The translations under genes and the position numbers were made by a program. DNA of 64,000 bases from JABCZS01 sp041660525 (lineage in GTDB: Bacteria > Pseudomonadota > Gammaproteobacteria > JABCZS01). The stretch lies in NCBI GenBank assembly GCA_041660525.1, contig JBAZWD010000002.1:1-64000 (forward strand). Direction: 5' to 3'. How positions within the stretch are numbered: position 1 is the first letter of the stretch; every line of letters starts with the position of its first letter. Shown in pieces: positions 7,740 through 16,891 of the stretch. Under the pieces are notes generated by a model. The model had not been told where the DNA came from, did not search any database, and worked only from the letters and a program-made list of their open reading frames with translations.

Positions 7740-8996
7740 TTAGATCAAATCAAGTTCTCGACCAAATTTCTGAGGCAAGCGCTTATAAATAACAAGCAAT
7801 GAAATTAAAGCAGCTATTACAAGGTAATAGGCAATGATCATAGGGTTATCAAATTTTGCAATTAACCAGGTATTAATCATGGGAGCTGTTCCGCCTATTA
7901 ATGCCATCGTTGTGTTGTAACTAAAAGATATTCCTGTGTAGCGCGCCTTTGGTGAAAAAATTTCCACCATAGTTACGGGTGTTGTAGCTTGTTCAATACA
8001 ATAAAAAATGACTAGCGGGAGTAAGCATATCCAAAGCCCTGTCGTTTCTAAAAAATAAAAGCAAGGAATAGTGCAGATAATATATCCTATAGCGGATAAC
8101 ATCAGCAAAGGGCGACGACCATAACGATCTGAGAATTTTGCGGCAATTGCGATAAACAAAAAAGTTAACACATTGTAAATAGATTGTACTTGTAGCGCTT
8201 TGCTAAGTGGATAGTCAAAGTATTGATTTAAATAAGTACTCATAAATTCCAGCAATACATAACTGCCTGTTGCAGACATCACCAGTAATAAAGAAATATT
8301 CAACATATCTTTTTTGTGGTATTTAAAAACCGTTAGAATGGGCAATTTGAGGATTTTTTTGTTAGAAGATAATGCGTCAAATACAGGTGTTTCAACTAGA
8401 TTTCGTCGAAACCATAATCCCACCAATCCTAAAATACCTCCGAAAACAAAAGAAATGCGCCAACCATAATCATAAAATTCAGGTTCAGACATAACGCTTG
8501 CTATAAGTGCTGCGATCAATGTTGCACACAAAACACCGAAGTTAGAACCATTATTCGCCATCGAGCTCATAAAGCCGCGATTATCTGCTGCGGCCATTTC
8601 AGACAAATAAATCATGCTGCCTGCAAATTCACCACCAATACATAACCCTTGGATAAGCCTTAAAAATGCGAGCATTAATCCTGCATATATACCAAAGTGC
8701 TGATAGGTGGGCAGCAGACCCATCAGGATAGTGGACAAGGAAATAAGTAAAATAGATATTTTGAGTGTTTTTGTTCTGCCTATCCTATCGCCTAAATGTC
8801 CAAAAAGAATAGAACCTAATGGCCTGATGAAAAATCCAATAGCAAAAATCAAAAAAGTAGAGAGCATCGCATTTAAATGATTTTCTTCTGCAAAAAAATT
8901 ATGCGCCAGCACTGGCGCAAGAAACAGATAGAGTGCAAAATCGTACCACTCGATCATATTACCTGCCACTACAGCAAGAATGCTAGATTTTTTCAT
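7740..8996 (-). CDS. MFS transporter, metabolite:H+ symporter (ProP-like) family
   Basis: A 418-residue inner-membrane protein with about twelve hydrophobic segments. The start NMIEWYDFALYLFLAPVLA, the loop GHLGDRIGRTKTL between helices 2 and 3, and RLIQGLCIGGEFAGS are hallmarks of the MHS branch (ProP, KgtP, ShiA). These proteins import osmolytes, dicarboxylates or aromatic precursors with protons. The C-terminal half carries the second copy of the loop (KFSDRYGRRPLLM). Substrate cannot be assigned. It converges on the Fic gene with a 12-base gap and shares no operon. Confidence 0.9.
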   Translation of the reverse strand: MKKSSILAVVAGNMIEWYDFALYLFLAPVLAHNFFAEENHLNAMLSTFLIFAIGFFIRPLGSILFGHLGDRIGRTKTLKISILLISLSTILMGLLPTYQHFGIYAGLMLAFLRLIQGLCIGGEFAGSMIYLSEMAAADNRGFMSSMANNGSNFGVLCATLIAALIASVMSEPEFYDYGWRISFVFGGILGLVGLWFRRNLVETPVFDALSSNKKILKLPILTVFKYHKKDMLNISLLLVMSATGSYVLLEFMSTYLNQYFDYPLSKALQVQSIYNVLTFLFIAIAAKFSDRYGRRPLLMLSAIGYIICTIPCFYFLETTGLWICLLPLVIFYCIEQATTPVTMVEIFSPKARYTGISFSYNTTMALIGGTAPMINTWLIAKFDNPMIIAYYLVIAALISLLVIYKRLPQKFGRELDLI

Positions 8997-9059
8997 TAGC
9001 TATACCGTGAAAAGTTTTGGAGAAAAGTGGGCATGGACCCAAACAATTGCTAAAATCCT

Positions 9060-9779
9060 TTAAGAAACCATAATATTCCTCAAACCAACAAATTTTTTCT
9101 TTTGAAACAAAAAATGATGCAACAATCCCTCATTAAGTGATTTTTCTATTATTTCAGATCTATTGTTGCAATTCATTTTATGCTTAATTTCATTAATATA
9201 GCTCTCAACTGTCCGAGAAGATATATTTAATCTCTTTGCAATATCCTTATCAGATTTACCTCTAAGTAAATAAAATAAACATTCTTGTTGTCTTTGACTT
9301 AGTCCATAGTCAGGAATATTTTCTCGATCAAGGCAAACGCAAAGCTGCTCTCCTTTTTTAAATTCTGTAAACAGTTTAAATATAAATTGATTGGTGTCTA
9401 TCATGGCATAGGGAGTAACATCATTACATGATGTAATTAAACCAATCACTGTATTATCGTCATTCAATATAGGTGATTTCTCACACATGGTAATTTTCCA
9501 GCCATCTACAAATTCATGATAACCCATGAATGCCATTTTTTTATTTTTAGAAATTACCAATTGATCGTGCATTGTTAATATTTGATAATCTTCTGAAAGC
9601 CGACAGTTTAAATCTAAATATTTTTTTCCAATCATTTCATTAAGTGCGTTGAAGCCATATGAACTAATAACTTTGTCGCTAGCCCATGCAAAAGCATTAT
9701 CTGTGTCCATTATGGATATCTGACTCGGTAATTGGCGCAGTAATTTTTCGCTAGATTTAATATATGCTTGTAATTCCAT
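9060..9779 (-). CDS. PAS-LuxR transcriptional regulator (module 1)
   Basis: A 239-residue regulator. Residues about 15-125 look like a PAS sensor (ISIMDTDNAFAWASDK, then LITSCNDVT), and residues about 160-225 are a LuxR/GerE helix-turn-helix (LSQRQQECLFYLLRGK, ISSRTVESYINEIKHKM). It is a clear relative of the protein at 19540-20160, with the same order and near-identical recognition helix. It is divergent from a 67-residue gene; a dyad lies 67 bases upstream of its start. AGAGG precedes the ATG. No receiver domain is present, so it likely responds to a ligand or redox state sensed by PAS. Confidence 0.85.
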   Translation of the reverse strand: MELQAYIKSSEKLLRQLPSQISIMDTDNAFAWASDKVISSYGFNALNEMIGKKYLDLNCRLSEDYQILTMHDQLVISKNKKMAFMGYHEFVDGWKITMCEKSPILNDDNTVIGLITSCNDVTPYAMIDTNQFIFKLFTEFKKGEQLCVCLDRENIPDYGLSQRQQECLFYLLRGKSDKDIAKRLNISSRTVESYINEIKHKMNCNNRSEIIEKSLNEGLLHHFLFQKKKFVGLRNIMVS

Positions 9780-9836
9780 AGTAGCCTCTGATTTATGTTC
9801 AATTAGCTAATTATACCAGATGAGATGGTCTAATCT

Positions 9837-9855
9837 CACCGGGTAGTTAACGGTG
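9837..9855. promoter_or_regulatory. Dyad CACCG-N9-CGGTG, putative PAS-LuxR operator
   Basis: The inverted repeat sits in the 151-base divergent region; its centre is 67 bases from the regulator start and 85 from the small-gene start. The second module has the same kind of dyad at 67 and 86 bases. Read towards the small gene, both end in TAACGGT. The size fits a LuxR-dimer site. A second dyad, TGAGAT-N6-ATCTCA, lies just before it at 9821-9838. Confidence 0.7.
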
Positions 9856-9930
9856 GTTGTTGTTACTCTAATAACATAGATTGCAAAATAGTATTTTCTG
9901 TTTATGAACAGTAATTAATGGAGAAACAGA

Positions 9931-10134
9931 ATGTATACAAAATCACTTAAGATGTTTTCTGGCCCTACGTTTGCACAGTTAGGAAATAAGTTTTTTCAAG
10001 GTGTTGCATGGGGAGCAGGGGTTATGACCGGGACTACAGTAGTGAAAAAAACAGTTGAAAAAATGGAAGATAGTTTGGATAAAAAAACGATATCAGAGAC
10101 GGAATCCAAACCAACCTTTACTCCAAAACCTTAA
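9931..10134 (+). CDS. Small protein divergent from PAS-LuxR (module 1)
   Basis: A 67-residue product with GGAG well placed before the ATG. The N-terminal half is Gly-rich and mildly hydrophobic (NKFFQGVAWGAGVMTGTTVV), followed by a charged Lys/Glu helix and a Pro-rich tail ending TFTPKP. There is no lipobox or clear signal peptide. The other module encodes a protein of 66 residues with a Lys-rich helix and a similar Pro tail (VPKPPTP). No function is known to me. Its constant position beside the regulator suggests it is the main target or partner. Confidence 0.7.
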   Translation: MYTKSLKMFSGPTFAQLGNKFFQGVAWGAGVMTGTTVVKKTVEKMEDSLDKKTISETESKPTFTPKP

Positions 10135-10385
10135 CTTGAGGGGGGCAAGTAGGACAGGAATTTTCCGCACCCTAAAATGTCAGGCGACTTTCATTGCGAT
10201 TACCCCCCACCTATCTAATTCACTACGATTAGTGTTACAATTACGTAATGTAACCTACATACTAGCACTCCTTTCTTGTTAACAGACTTAATGAAAATGC
10301 CTCAATTTGTCTGCTCGACTATCCAGTTGTGAACCTTATTACGTTATGTGTTTTGGTATCGTTATCGTAATTGGGAGATATAAGC
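10135..10385. promoter_or_regulatory. Leader of the phosphonolipid-like operon with dyad GTTACA-N9-TGTAAC
   Basis: This 251-base gap carries an inverted repeat at 10234-10254 with 6-base arms and a 9-base spacer, the same geometry as the two PAS-LuxR dyads but different arm bases; ATTACGTAAT lies inside it. A run of six G (from 10141) and a run of six C (from 10205) could pair across the region. No gene is visible. The operon promoter should lie here. A regulatory link to the LuxR protein is only suggested by geometry. Confidence 0.45.
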
Positions 10386-11564
10386 ATGAATCAGTATTTA
10401 TTATTAACACCAGGCCCTGTGAACGTTGCAAGCAATGTGCGAGTAGCCATGGTTAAAAAAGACATTTGTCATCGAGAAACTGATTTCGATTGTTTATTAC
10501 AAAGTATTGAAGGTAAATTGCTTAAAGTGTTTGAAGTAAAGGCTGTTGATGACTACAGGGCAGTAGTAATAACAGGATCTGGAACTGCAGCAAATGAAGC
10601 AATGCTCTCTTCGGTGGTTGGTGATAAAAATATACTTATTCTCTCTAATGGAGAATTTGGTAGTCGTTTACATGAAATTTCCAAGATCCATAACAAGAAC
10701 ACTTTTGTACTTGAGTTTGCATGGGGACAAAATCTAGATATAGAAATAATTGCTGACTATTTAACGCACCATCAAATTGATGTTGTGGCCATGGTTCACC
10801 ATGAAACCAGTTCAGGCATACTCAATGCACTAAAACCTGTCGGCAAGTTAGCAAAAGCTCATGGCGCTATTTTTATAGTCGATTGCGTTAGCAGTGCAGG
10901 TGCTGAAGTGATAGATGTTGAAGAAAATAACATTGCCTTTTTTTCAAGCTCAAGTTCAAAAGCATTAGGCTCCTTCCCTGGTTTGTCATTTGTGATAGGC
11001 AAAACAGTTGAATTTGAAAAATTAAAAAATTATCCAATAAAAACGGCCTATTTGAATTTATATAAATTTTATACGTTTCTCAAAACAGTGTCACAAACGC
11101 CTAACACTCCAGCCGTACCGCTTTTCTTTGCACTTGAACAAGCCTTGAGCAATATACTCGAGGAAGGTGTCAGCAATCGTTATGCCGATCTAAAAAATAA
11201 AGCCAATTTTTTACGCAAAGGTATGCGAGCGTTAGGACTTAAGTTTCTGCTGAATGAACGCGATATGTGTTCAATATTAACTACTGTCTATGTTCCTGCT
11301 TATATCGACGTTTGTGTACTTCGTCGAAAATTACGAGATAAATCTATCATCATTTACGAGGGCAAGGGATGTTTTAAAAATAAAGTATTTCAGGTAGGAA
11401 ATATTGGTGAGATATCTTTTGATGACATGCAATTTTTTTTGGACACACAAAAGGAAATTTTACAGCGCTACAACCAAAAGTATAAATCAATTACAGAGCC
11501 TCTTCGCAAACCTTTATTGACTGGCATTCAAACAATAATGGTGCCGTCTGTGAGTGTAATTTAG
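10386..11564 (+). CDS. Class V aminotransferase, 2-aminoethylphosphonate transaminase-like
   Basis: A PLP enzyme of the PhnW/alanine-glyoxylate aminotransferase family: TPGPVNV at the start, ITGSGTAANEA for phosphate binding, D166 in IVDCVSSAG, and the Schiff-base lysine K192 in SSSSKALGSFPGL. PhnW interconverts phosphonoacetaldehyde and 2-aminoethylphosphonate. I start at ATG 10386, eight bases after GGAG, rather than at a TTG upstream. The stop abuts the GTG of the next gene, so the genes are co-transcribed. Next to a CDP-alcohol transferase and a nucleotidyltransferase, a biosynthetic direction (making the amine) is more likely than catabolism. No PepM or decarboxylase gene is in view. Confidence 0.75.
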   Translation: MNQYLLLTPGPVNVASNVRVAMVKKDICHRETDFDCLLQSIEGKLLKVFEVKAVDDYRAVVITGSGTAANEAMLSSVVGDKNILILSNGEFGSRLHEISKIHNKNTFVLEFAWGQNLDIEIIADYLTHHQIDVVAMVHHETSSGILNALKPVGKLAKAHGAIFIVDCVSSAGAEVIDVEENNIAFFSSSSSKALGSFPGLSFVIGKTVEFEKLKNYPIKTAYLNLYKFYTFLKTVSQTPNTPAVPLFFALEQALSNILEEGVSNRYADLKNKANFLRKGMRALGLKFLLNERDMCSILTTVYVPAYIDVCVLRRKLRDKSIIIYEGKGCFKNKVFQVGNIGEISFDDMQFFLDTQKEILQRYNQKYKSITEPLRKPLLTGIQTIMVPSVSVI

Positions 11565-12314
11565 GTGAATATTTCTAATGAAAAATTAATCCGATTATGG
11601 GCAACTAAAAATAAAGATGATGAATGGTGGTCATCCTTTGTCACTTCTGTCTTAGCGATAATCGCTAATTATTTTTTGGTCGATATAAAATGGCTAACAC
11701 CCAATATCATCACCTTATTATCATTTGTGGTAGCCCTCATATCCGTTGTGTTTATTGTGATCGGCGGTAGCATTAACTTTATCATTGCAGCAGTATTGAT
11801 CCAGCTGAGCCATGTGCTTGATTGCATGGATGGACAAATGGCTCGCTATAGAATGAGCAATTCACCCGCAGGTAGTTATTATGACAAATTAACTGATCAC
11901 ATCCAGATTATTCTTTGGTTTGGTGCCGTTGGATATGCAGCCTACAGTCAATCTCAAAGCGTAGCGCCCATTTTTCTAGCATTTACTGGCGTCGCATTTT
12001 TTTCTCTGCGCGGTTACGTTAAGTATATGTACCATTACACTAAAATGGATAAAGACTCTAATCCATCAGTTATACAAAAAAACGATAAAGCCGGAATAGG
12101 TTTTAGTGTTTCGGATAATATTCGTTGGTTTCTAGCCGAGCAGCGTAAGATTCTCGATTTTGATGAAGGCGTATTTATTTTTATGTTATCTATCGCTTTA
12201 ATATTCAACGTGCTGACACCCATGTTATTGGTTTTCGCGATAAGTCAATTATATTACGGGATAAAACGAAGTTTAGAGCGAGGAAGAAAATTAAAAAAAC
12301 AAAATGAATACTAA
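11565..12314 (+). CDS. CDP-alcohol phosphatidyltransferase family membrane enzyme
   Basis: An integral membrane enzyme that joins two alcohols through a phosphate (or phosphonate) using a CMP-activated donor. The signature D-x2-D-G-x2-A-R-x8-G-x3-D-x3-D is perfect: D86, D89, G90, A93, R94, G103, D107, D111. Several hydrophobic helices surround it. It starts with GTG directly after the previous stop and overlaps the next gene by 11 bases. With a CMP-transferase and an AEP-type transaminase on either side, it may attach a CMP-activated head group such as aminoethylphosphonate to a lipid. Phosphocholine-type head groups are the main alternative. Confidence 0.82.
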   Translation: MNISNEKLIRLWATKNKDDEWWSSFVTSVLAIIANYFLVDIKWLTPNIITLLSFVVALISVVFIVIGGSINFIIAAVLIQLSHVLDCMDGQMARYRMSNSPAGSYYDKLTDHIQIILWFGAVGYAAYSQSQSVAPIFLAFTGVAFFSLRGYVKYMYHYTKMDKDSNPSVIQKNDKAGIGFSVSDNIRWFLAEQRKILDFDEGVFIFMLSIALIFNVLTPMLLVFAISQLYYGIKRSLERGRKLKKQNEY

Positions 12315-13068
12315 TAAACACAAACCGCAAATTAAAGCTATTATTCTTGCTGCTGGTGTAGGATCTCGAATTAGACCGCTTACCGATAATTGCCATAAAA
12401 GCTTATTAAAAATAGAAGATAAACCTATTCTAGAAATGATGATAAACAATATCCTGGATTGCGGCATTACAGAGGTCATCTTTGTCTTAGGTTATTTACA
12501 AGAGCAAATAAAAGCATTTGTCAGTAACAAATTTCCATATCTTAATGTTGCTTACCTTGTCAATGAAAACTACGCGGCTACTAATACCGGTTACTCTTTA
12601 ATGTTGGCTGAAAAACATGTTGGCAATTCTTCATTTATCAAGTTTGATGCAGATGTAGTTTTTGATAAAAACATTCTAAAAAATCTCATAGAATGTGACT
12701 ATGAAAATAGTTTATGCATCGATAAAAATATTCAGTTAAACACTGAAGAAATCAAGGTGATTATCGGGACGAATAATCTAGTTGTAAAAGCAAATAAATC
12801 AGTGCATCCCGCCGATGCTATTGGCGAATCTATTGGCATTGAAAAAATCAGCAACGCAACTGCTATTAAGCTTTTTGCAGAATTAAGATTGATGATGGAA
12901 GATAAAAGTAAGCATCAGGAATATTACGAAGCGGCGTACGAGCAATTAATAGAACAACAAGTACCTTTTTATGCGCTAGATATTACAGGCTTAAAATGGA
13001 TAGAGATTGATACGCTGGAGGACTTTAATGAGGCCACTAATATCTTTGGAGAAATCACTGAAAAATAA
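12304..13068 (+). CDS. Nucleotidyltransferase, PntC/LicC-like cytidylyltransferase
   Basis: A Rossmann-type NTP transferase. The signature LAAGVGSRIRPLT (15-27) followed by K32 in HKSLLKI binds the nucleotide, and FDADVVF supplies the metal-binding Asp. LicC (CTP:phosphocholine) and PntC (CTP:2-aminoethylphosphonate) are the closest kinds known to me, both about this size. ESIGIEKIS fits that subfamily. In some bacteria PntC is fused to the AEP transaminase; here the two are separate genes of one operon. The substrate is inferred from the neighbours; sugar-1-phosphate is less likely because no sugar genes are present. Confidence 0.75.
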   Translation: MNTNKHKPQIKAIILAAGVGSRIRPLTDNCHKSLLKIEDKPILEMMINNILDCGITEVIFVLGYLQEQIKAFVSNKFPYLNVAYLVNENYAATNTGYSLMLAEKHVGNSSFIKFDADVVFDKNILKNLIECDYENSLCIDKNIQLNTEEIKVIIGTNNLVVKANKSVHPADAIGESIGIEKISNATAIKLFAELRLMMEDKSKHQEYYEAAYEQLIEQQVPFYALDITGLKWIEIDTLEDFNEATNIFGEITEK

Positions 13069-14486
13069 TAAAAAAATAATTTTATTTCTTGTTATTTTTA
13101 ACTTTTTAATTACACCTGTAAAAGCCGAATATAGCTATGTTCGAGGTGATATATTTCATCTTTTATCTGATCCTAATAAAGCACAGGACGGCAGTTATCA
13201 ATGGATAAAAGATGGTGTATGAGTGATTAATAATGGCAAAATAGAAAAAATAGGGGCCTGGAAAGATTTAAATAACAGCATTCTTGGTTCTGCAGATATT
13301 ACGCATTATCCTTCTGGTTTGATTATACCTGGCTTTATTGACACCCATATTCATTATCCTCAGTTAGATATGATTGCCGCAAATGGCGGCGGCGATCTGT
13401 TGCACTGGTATAAATAAATATACTTTCCCTTTTGAAGAAAAATTTTCCGATAAAGCCTATGCAGAAAATGTATCCGATTTCTTTGTGCAAGAGCTACTGC
13501 GCAATGGAACAACAACCGCTCTTATTTTTACAACTGTATATCCGCATGCTACAGACGCTATTTTTTCTGCTGCAGAAAAGAAAAATATGCGCATCATCGC
13601 TGGAAAAGTTGTTGCAGATAGAAATGTTCCTGATTATTTAATGGAAACGCCTAAGCAAGCTTATATTGAATCAGAAAAATTGATTAAAAAATGGCATCAT
13701 AAATCGAATACTCGCCTTTTATATGCCATTACACTTAGATTTGCGCCAACTACTTCACCTGAAATGTTTACCCAAATGATGCGGATAAAAAAACAATATC
13801 CAGATGTATATGTTCATACTCATATTTCAGAAAATAAAGCTGAAGTGAAATGGGTAAAAGATCTTTATAAGCAGCATGAAAACTACCTGGCAGTTTATGA
13901 TCATTATGAATTACTAGGAAAAAATACACTATTAGCACATGGCGTTTATTTAACTCCCCCAGAGTTCAACAGAATTGCACAAACAAAAACAAGCATTGCT
14001 TTTTGTCCTACCTCTAATTTATTTTTAGGCAGTGGATTATTTGATTTTAATGAAGCCAATAAACATGGTGTGAGTATAGGATTAGGCACGGATGTAGGTG
14101 CTGGAACCAGTTTTTCAGCATTATACACGATGAATGAAGCTTATAAAGTAATGCAATTACAACAGGATAATCTTTCAGCTTTCCAAGCTTTCTATCTGGC
14201 AACACTAGGGGGAGCAAAAGCACTTAATTTAGAGGATAAATTAGGAAATTTTTTACCTGGGAAAGAAGCTGATTTTGTGGTATTAGATATCCAAGGTGCA
14301 ACACCGTTATTAAAAAGACGCTTAACTTTTGCCGAGCAATTGGATGATAAACTTTTTATTTTAATGGCATTAGGTGATGATAGAAGTATTATTGCAACCT
14401 ATGTCGCTGGTCAACCTGTTTTTATACAGAAACTGCAAGCCGTCCAGTCGAAGACACACGCGCTGCAATTGATAAATGGCTTTTAA
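13028..14486 (+). pseudogene. Guanine deaminase-like amidohydrolase, broken by a stop and a frameshift
   Basis: The reading frame carries the amidohydrolase metal motifs PGFIDTHIHYPQ, HTHISEN, LLAHGVYL and GLGTDVGAGTS, and LHW.NKYTFPFE typical of GuaD. It is interrupted by TGA at 13220-13222 (WIKDGV*VINNGKI) and by one extra base near 13407-13417 (LLHWY/NKYTFP), so no full protein can be made. Unusually for this cytosolic enzyme, the N-terminus has a hydrophobic signal-like stretch (IILFLVIFNFLITPVKAEYS). The ATG overlaps the end of the cytidylyltransferase gene, so it belonged to that operon. Sequencing error could mimic one lesion but hardly both. Confidence 0.8.
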
Positions 14487-14530
14487 ATCGCTATAATTGA
14501 ACATGTAAATTTCAAAGATAGAGTTTGAAA

Positions 14531-15760
14531 ATGACAGATACGAAAAGAAATATATATAAATCAATAAGATACATGCTTGAACATTTTCCATGTGTAGCGA
14601 TTATTGGGGCTAGGCAGGTTGGAAAATCAACGCTAATGCATCAATTATTCCCTGATGCACCTTTTTTTGATCTAGAAAGGGAAAGTGATTTTGCGCGCAT
14701 TAGCCGTGATACTGAATTTTTTCTGCAGGATAACCCAACACCTTTATGCATCGATGAGGCGCAGCTGTGCCCACAACTGTTTGAATCCATGCGCGTTAAG
14801 ATTGATGAGAATCGCAAACAACCCGGACAATATTTGATAAGTGGATCAAGTTCACCAGAATTATTAGGAAATATCAGTGAAAGTCTAGCGGGTAGGGTAG
14901 CGATTGTTGAATTAGGCAGTTTTACTACCGCAGAATGTGTGGAGCAAGGTGTGCCCGAGTTTTATTCACATTTACAATCTGGAGATTTCACACGGATAGA
15001 CAAGATTAAAAGCAATATTACTAAACAAGAAGTTTATGATGCTTTGCTTTATGGTGGATATCCTGAGCCGTTTTTAAAACATTCAGAAAAACAATTTTAT
15101 GATCTATGGATGGAAAATTATTTTCGCACATATATTGATAGAGATATACGACGTTTGTTTCCGCAATTAAATATGGATGCGTATAAACGATTCATAAGAA
15201 TGCTTGCTTTTTCTTCTGGCGATTTAATTAATACGTCAAATTTTGCGATGTCGTTAGACGTATCTCAACCCACAGCCAAATCATATTTTGACATTGCTGC
15301 AGGTACTTTTTTATGGAGGAAGCTACCCAGTTTCCAAAGTAATCAAATAAAAAGCCTAATTAAAATGCCAAAAGGACACATACGAGACACGGGATTAATA
15401 AATTATTTGCTTAATATTAACAATATAGAGCAATTAAAATCACATCCTCAATATGGAAAAATATGGGAAACATTTATTATTGAACAAATTTTAAAAAACT
15501 GTGACGCGCTAATGATAAAGCATCAAGCTTATTTTTATCGCACACGCGGACAAGCTGAAATTGATTTGATTTTAGAAACGCCCATAGGTCTTATTCCTAT
15601 CGAAATTAAATCAGGCATTAATATTCAAGAAAAACAATTGAAAACATTAAAAAATTTTATTGATCAATATCATTGCCCGATAGGCATTGTAATAAATAGC
15701 GCAGAAAATGTAGCTTTCTTGAGTGAAAATATTATTCAGATCCCAGTAAATTTTATTTGA
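14531..15760 (+). CDS. AAA-type ATPase with DUF4143 C-terminal domain
   Basis: The P-loop GARQVGKS is at residues 26-33, Walker B-like LCIDEAQ near residue 75, and SGSSS as sensor. The C-terminal third (YFYRTRGQAEIDLIL, then PIEIKSG) is the DUF4143 restriction-nuclease-like module with the D/E-x-K pattern. These proteins are widespread, mobile and of unclear role; some are suspected of defence or toxin-like action. ATG 14531 is preferred to a TTG two codons earlier. The next gene follows immediately, so the two may be co-transcribed, although no common function is apparent. Confidence 0.88.
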   Translation: MTDTKRNIYKSIRYMLEHFPCVAIIGARQVGKSTLMHQLFPDAPFFDLERESDFARISRDTEFFLQDNPTPLCIDEAQLCPQLFESMRVKIDENRKQPGQYLISGSSSPELLGNISESLAGRVAIVELGSFTTAECVEQGVPEFYSHLQSGDFTRIDKIKSNITKQEVYDALLYGGYPEPFLKHSEKQFYDLWMENYFRTYIDRDIRRLFPQLNMDAYKRFIRMLAFSSGDLINTSNFAMSLDVSQPTAKSYFDIAAGTFLWRKLPSFQSNQIKSLIKMPKGHIRDTGLINYLLNINNIEQLKSHPQYGKIWETFIIEQILKNCDALMIKHQAYFYRTRGQAEIDLILETPIGLIPIEIKSGINIQEKQLKTLKNFIDQYHCPIGIVINSAENVAFLSENIIQIPVNFI

Positions 15761-15786
15761 ATGGCAAGGCAACGAAGGACAATGCA

Positions 15787-16764
15787 ATGATTACCGCTTA
15801 TCTTAGTAAAAATAAATTCCAACCAGAAGTTGTAACGGTTGATAGTCAAGATATATTGAATGATGCACTTTGGATTGATCTTTTCAATCCCACTAAAGAA
15901 GAAGAACATCTGATTGAAAAAAAACTTAGATTAAGCGTGCCTACACGCGATGAAATGCAAGAGATTGAATTATCAAGCAGGCTATATAAAGAAAATGACG
16001 CACTCTATATGACGGTCGTCATGGTAGCTACATCAGACTCTAACGCACCCAAAAGCGATGCGGTGACTTTGATTCTTGTCAATAACATACTTATTACGAT
16101 TCGTTATATTGAACCCCATTCATTTGTATCATTTATTGCACGTTTATCAAAACTATTGCCTGAACAATATAATGCCACATCCGTGCTCATTGGGTTACTT
16201 GATGCATCAATTGATAGATTGGCAGATATACTTGAAAATGTTTCTAAATTGTTAGATGATTATTCTCAAGCTATTTTCCAAAATAGTGCTGATGATAAAT
16301 CTTCAATTCATCATGATTATAAACAGTTTCTGCAGAAAATTGGTTATAGCAGTGATTTATATACAAAAGTAGAGGAGAGCCTGACGAGTTTTAATCGGCT
16401 CATACTTTTCTTTGAAAGCAATGTTCACAATCACGTTAATTTAAACATACAGTCTGAATTAACAATTTTGCTCAATGATACTAAATCCTTAACTGAGCAT
16501 GTTAATTTCATTTCTAATAAAGTGAAATTTTTATTTGATGCAACATTAGGAATGATATCGATAGAGCAAAATAATATTATCCGAATATTTACAATAGCTG
16601 CTGTTATTTTATTACCGCCCACGCTTATTGCCAGTATCTATGGGATGAATTTTCAGTTTATGCCTGAATTAAAATGGCACTTAGGTTATCCGCTTTCGAT
16701 CATGCTGATGTTAATTTCAGGTTGGATACCTTATAAATATTTTAAAAGGAAAAAATGGTTGTAG
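15787..16764 (+). CDS. CorA-family divalent cation transporter
   Basis: A 325-residue product with a soluble N-terminal domain, a long helical stalk, and two C-terminal membrane helices carrying the YGMNF signature and the following MPEL loop, as in CorA Mg2+ (also Co2+, Ni2+) channels. AAGGA about eight bases before ATG 15787 supports this start. The gene follows the DUF4143 gene with 26 bases between. Size and motif order fit the family well. Ion preference cannot be read from the sequence. Confidence 0.9.
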   Translation: MITAYLSKNKFQPEVVTVDSQDILNDALWIDLFNPTKEEEHLIEKKLRLSVPTRDEMQEIELSSRLYKENDALYMTVVMVATSDSNAPKSDAVTLILVNNILITIRYIEPHSFVSFIARLSKLLPEQYNATSVLIGLLDASIDRLADILENVSKLLDDYSQAIFQNSADDKSSIHHDYKQFLQKIGYSSDLYTKVEESLTSFNRLILFFESNVHNHVNLNIQSELTILLNDTKSLTEHVNFISNKVKFLFDATLGMISIEQNNIIRIFTIAAVILLPPTLIASIYGMNFQFMPELKWHLGYPLSIMLMLISGWIPYKYFKRKKWL

Positions 16765-16891
16765 AATGGGTATAACAGCGTCCTGAATCTTCATATAATC
16801 CATTCAAATAGTCAGTTATGTCAGTCATCCGAGTGTCTAGATTCGAGTGCAAATGATTGCATTTGATTAAGAAAATATGATACTATAAAAC

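Noticed and set aside
12035..12479. Several minus-strand frames inside the cytidylyltransferase and phosphatidyltransferase genes
   Set aside because: They are antisense shadows of well-supported genes and have no ribosome site or recognisable product.
16820..16875. CAAATG-N4-CATTTG inverted repeat before the PP2C-like gene as an operator
   Set aside because: Short, AT-rich and found once; chance occurrence is likely.
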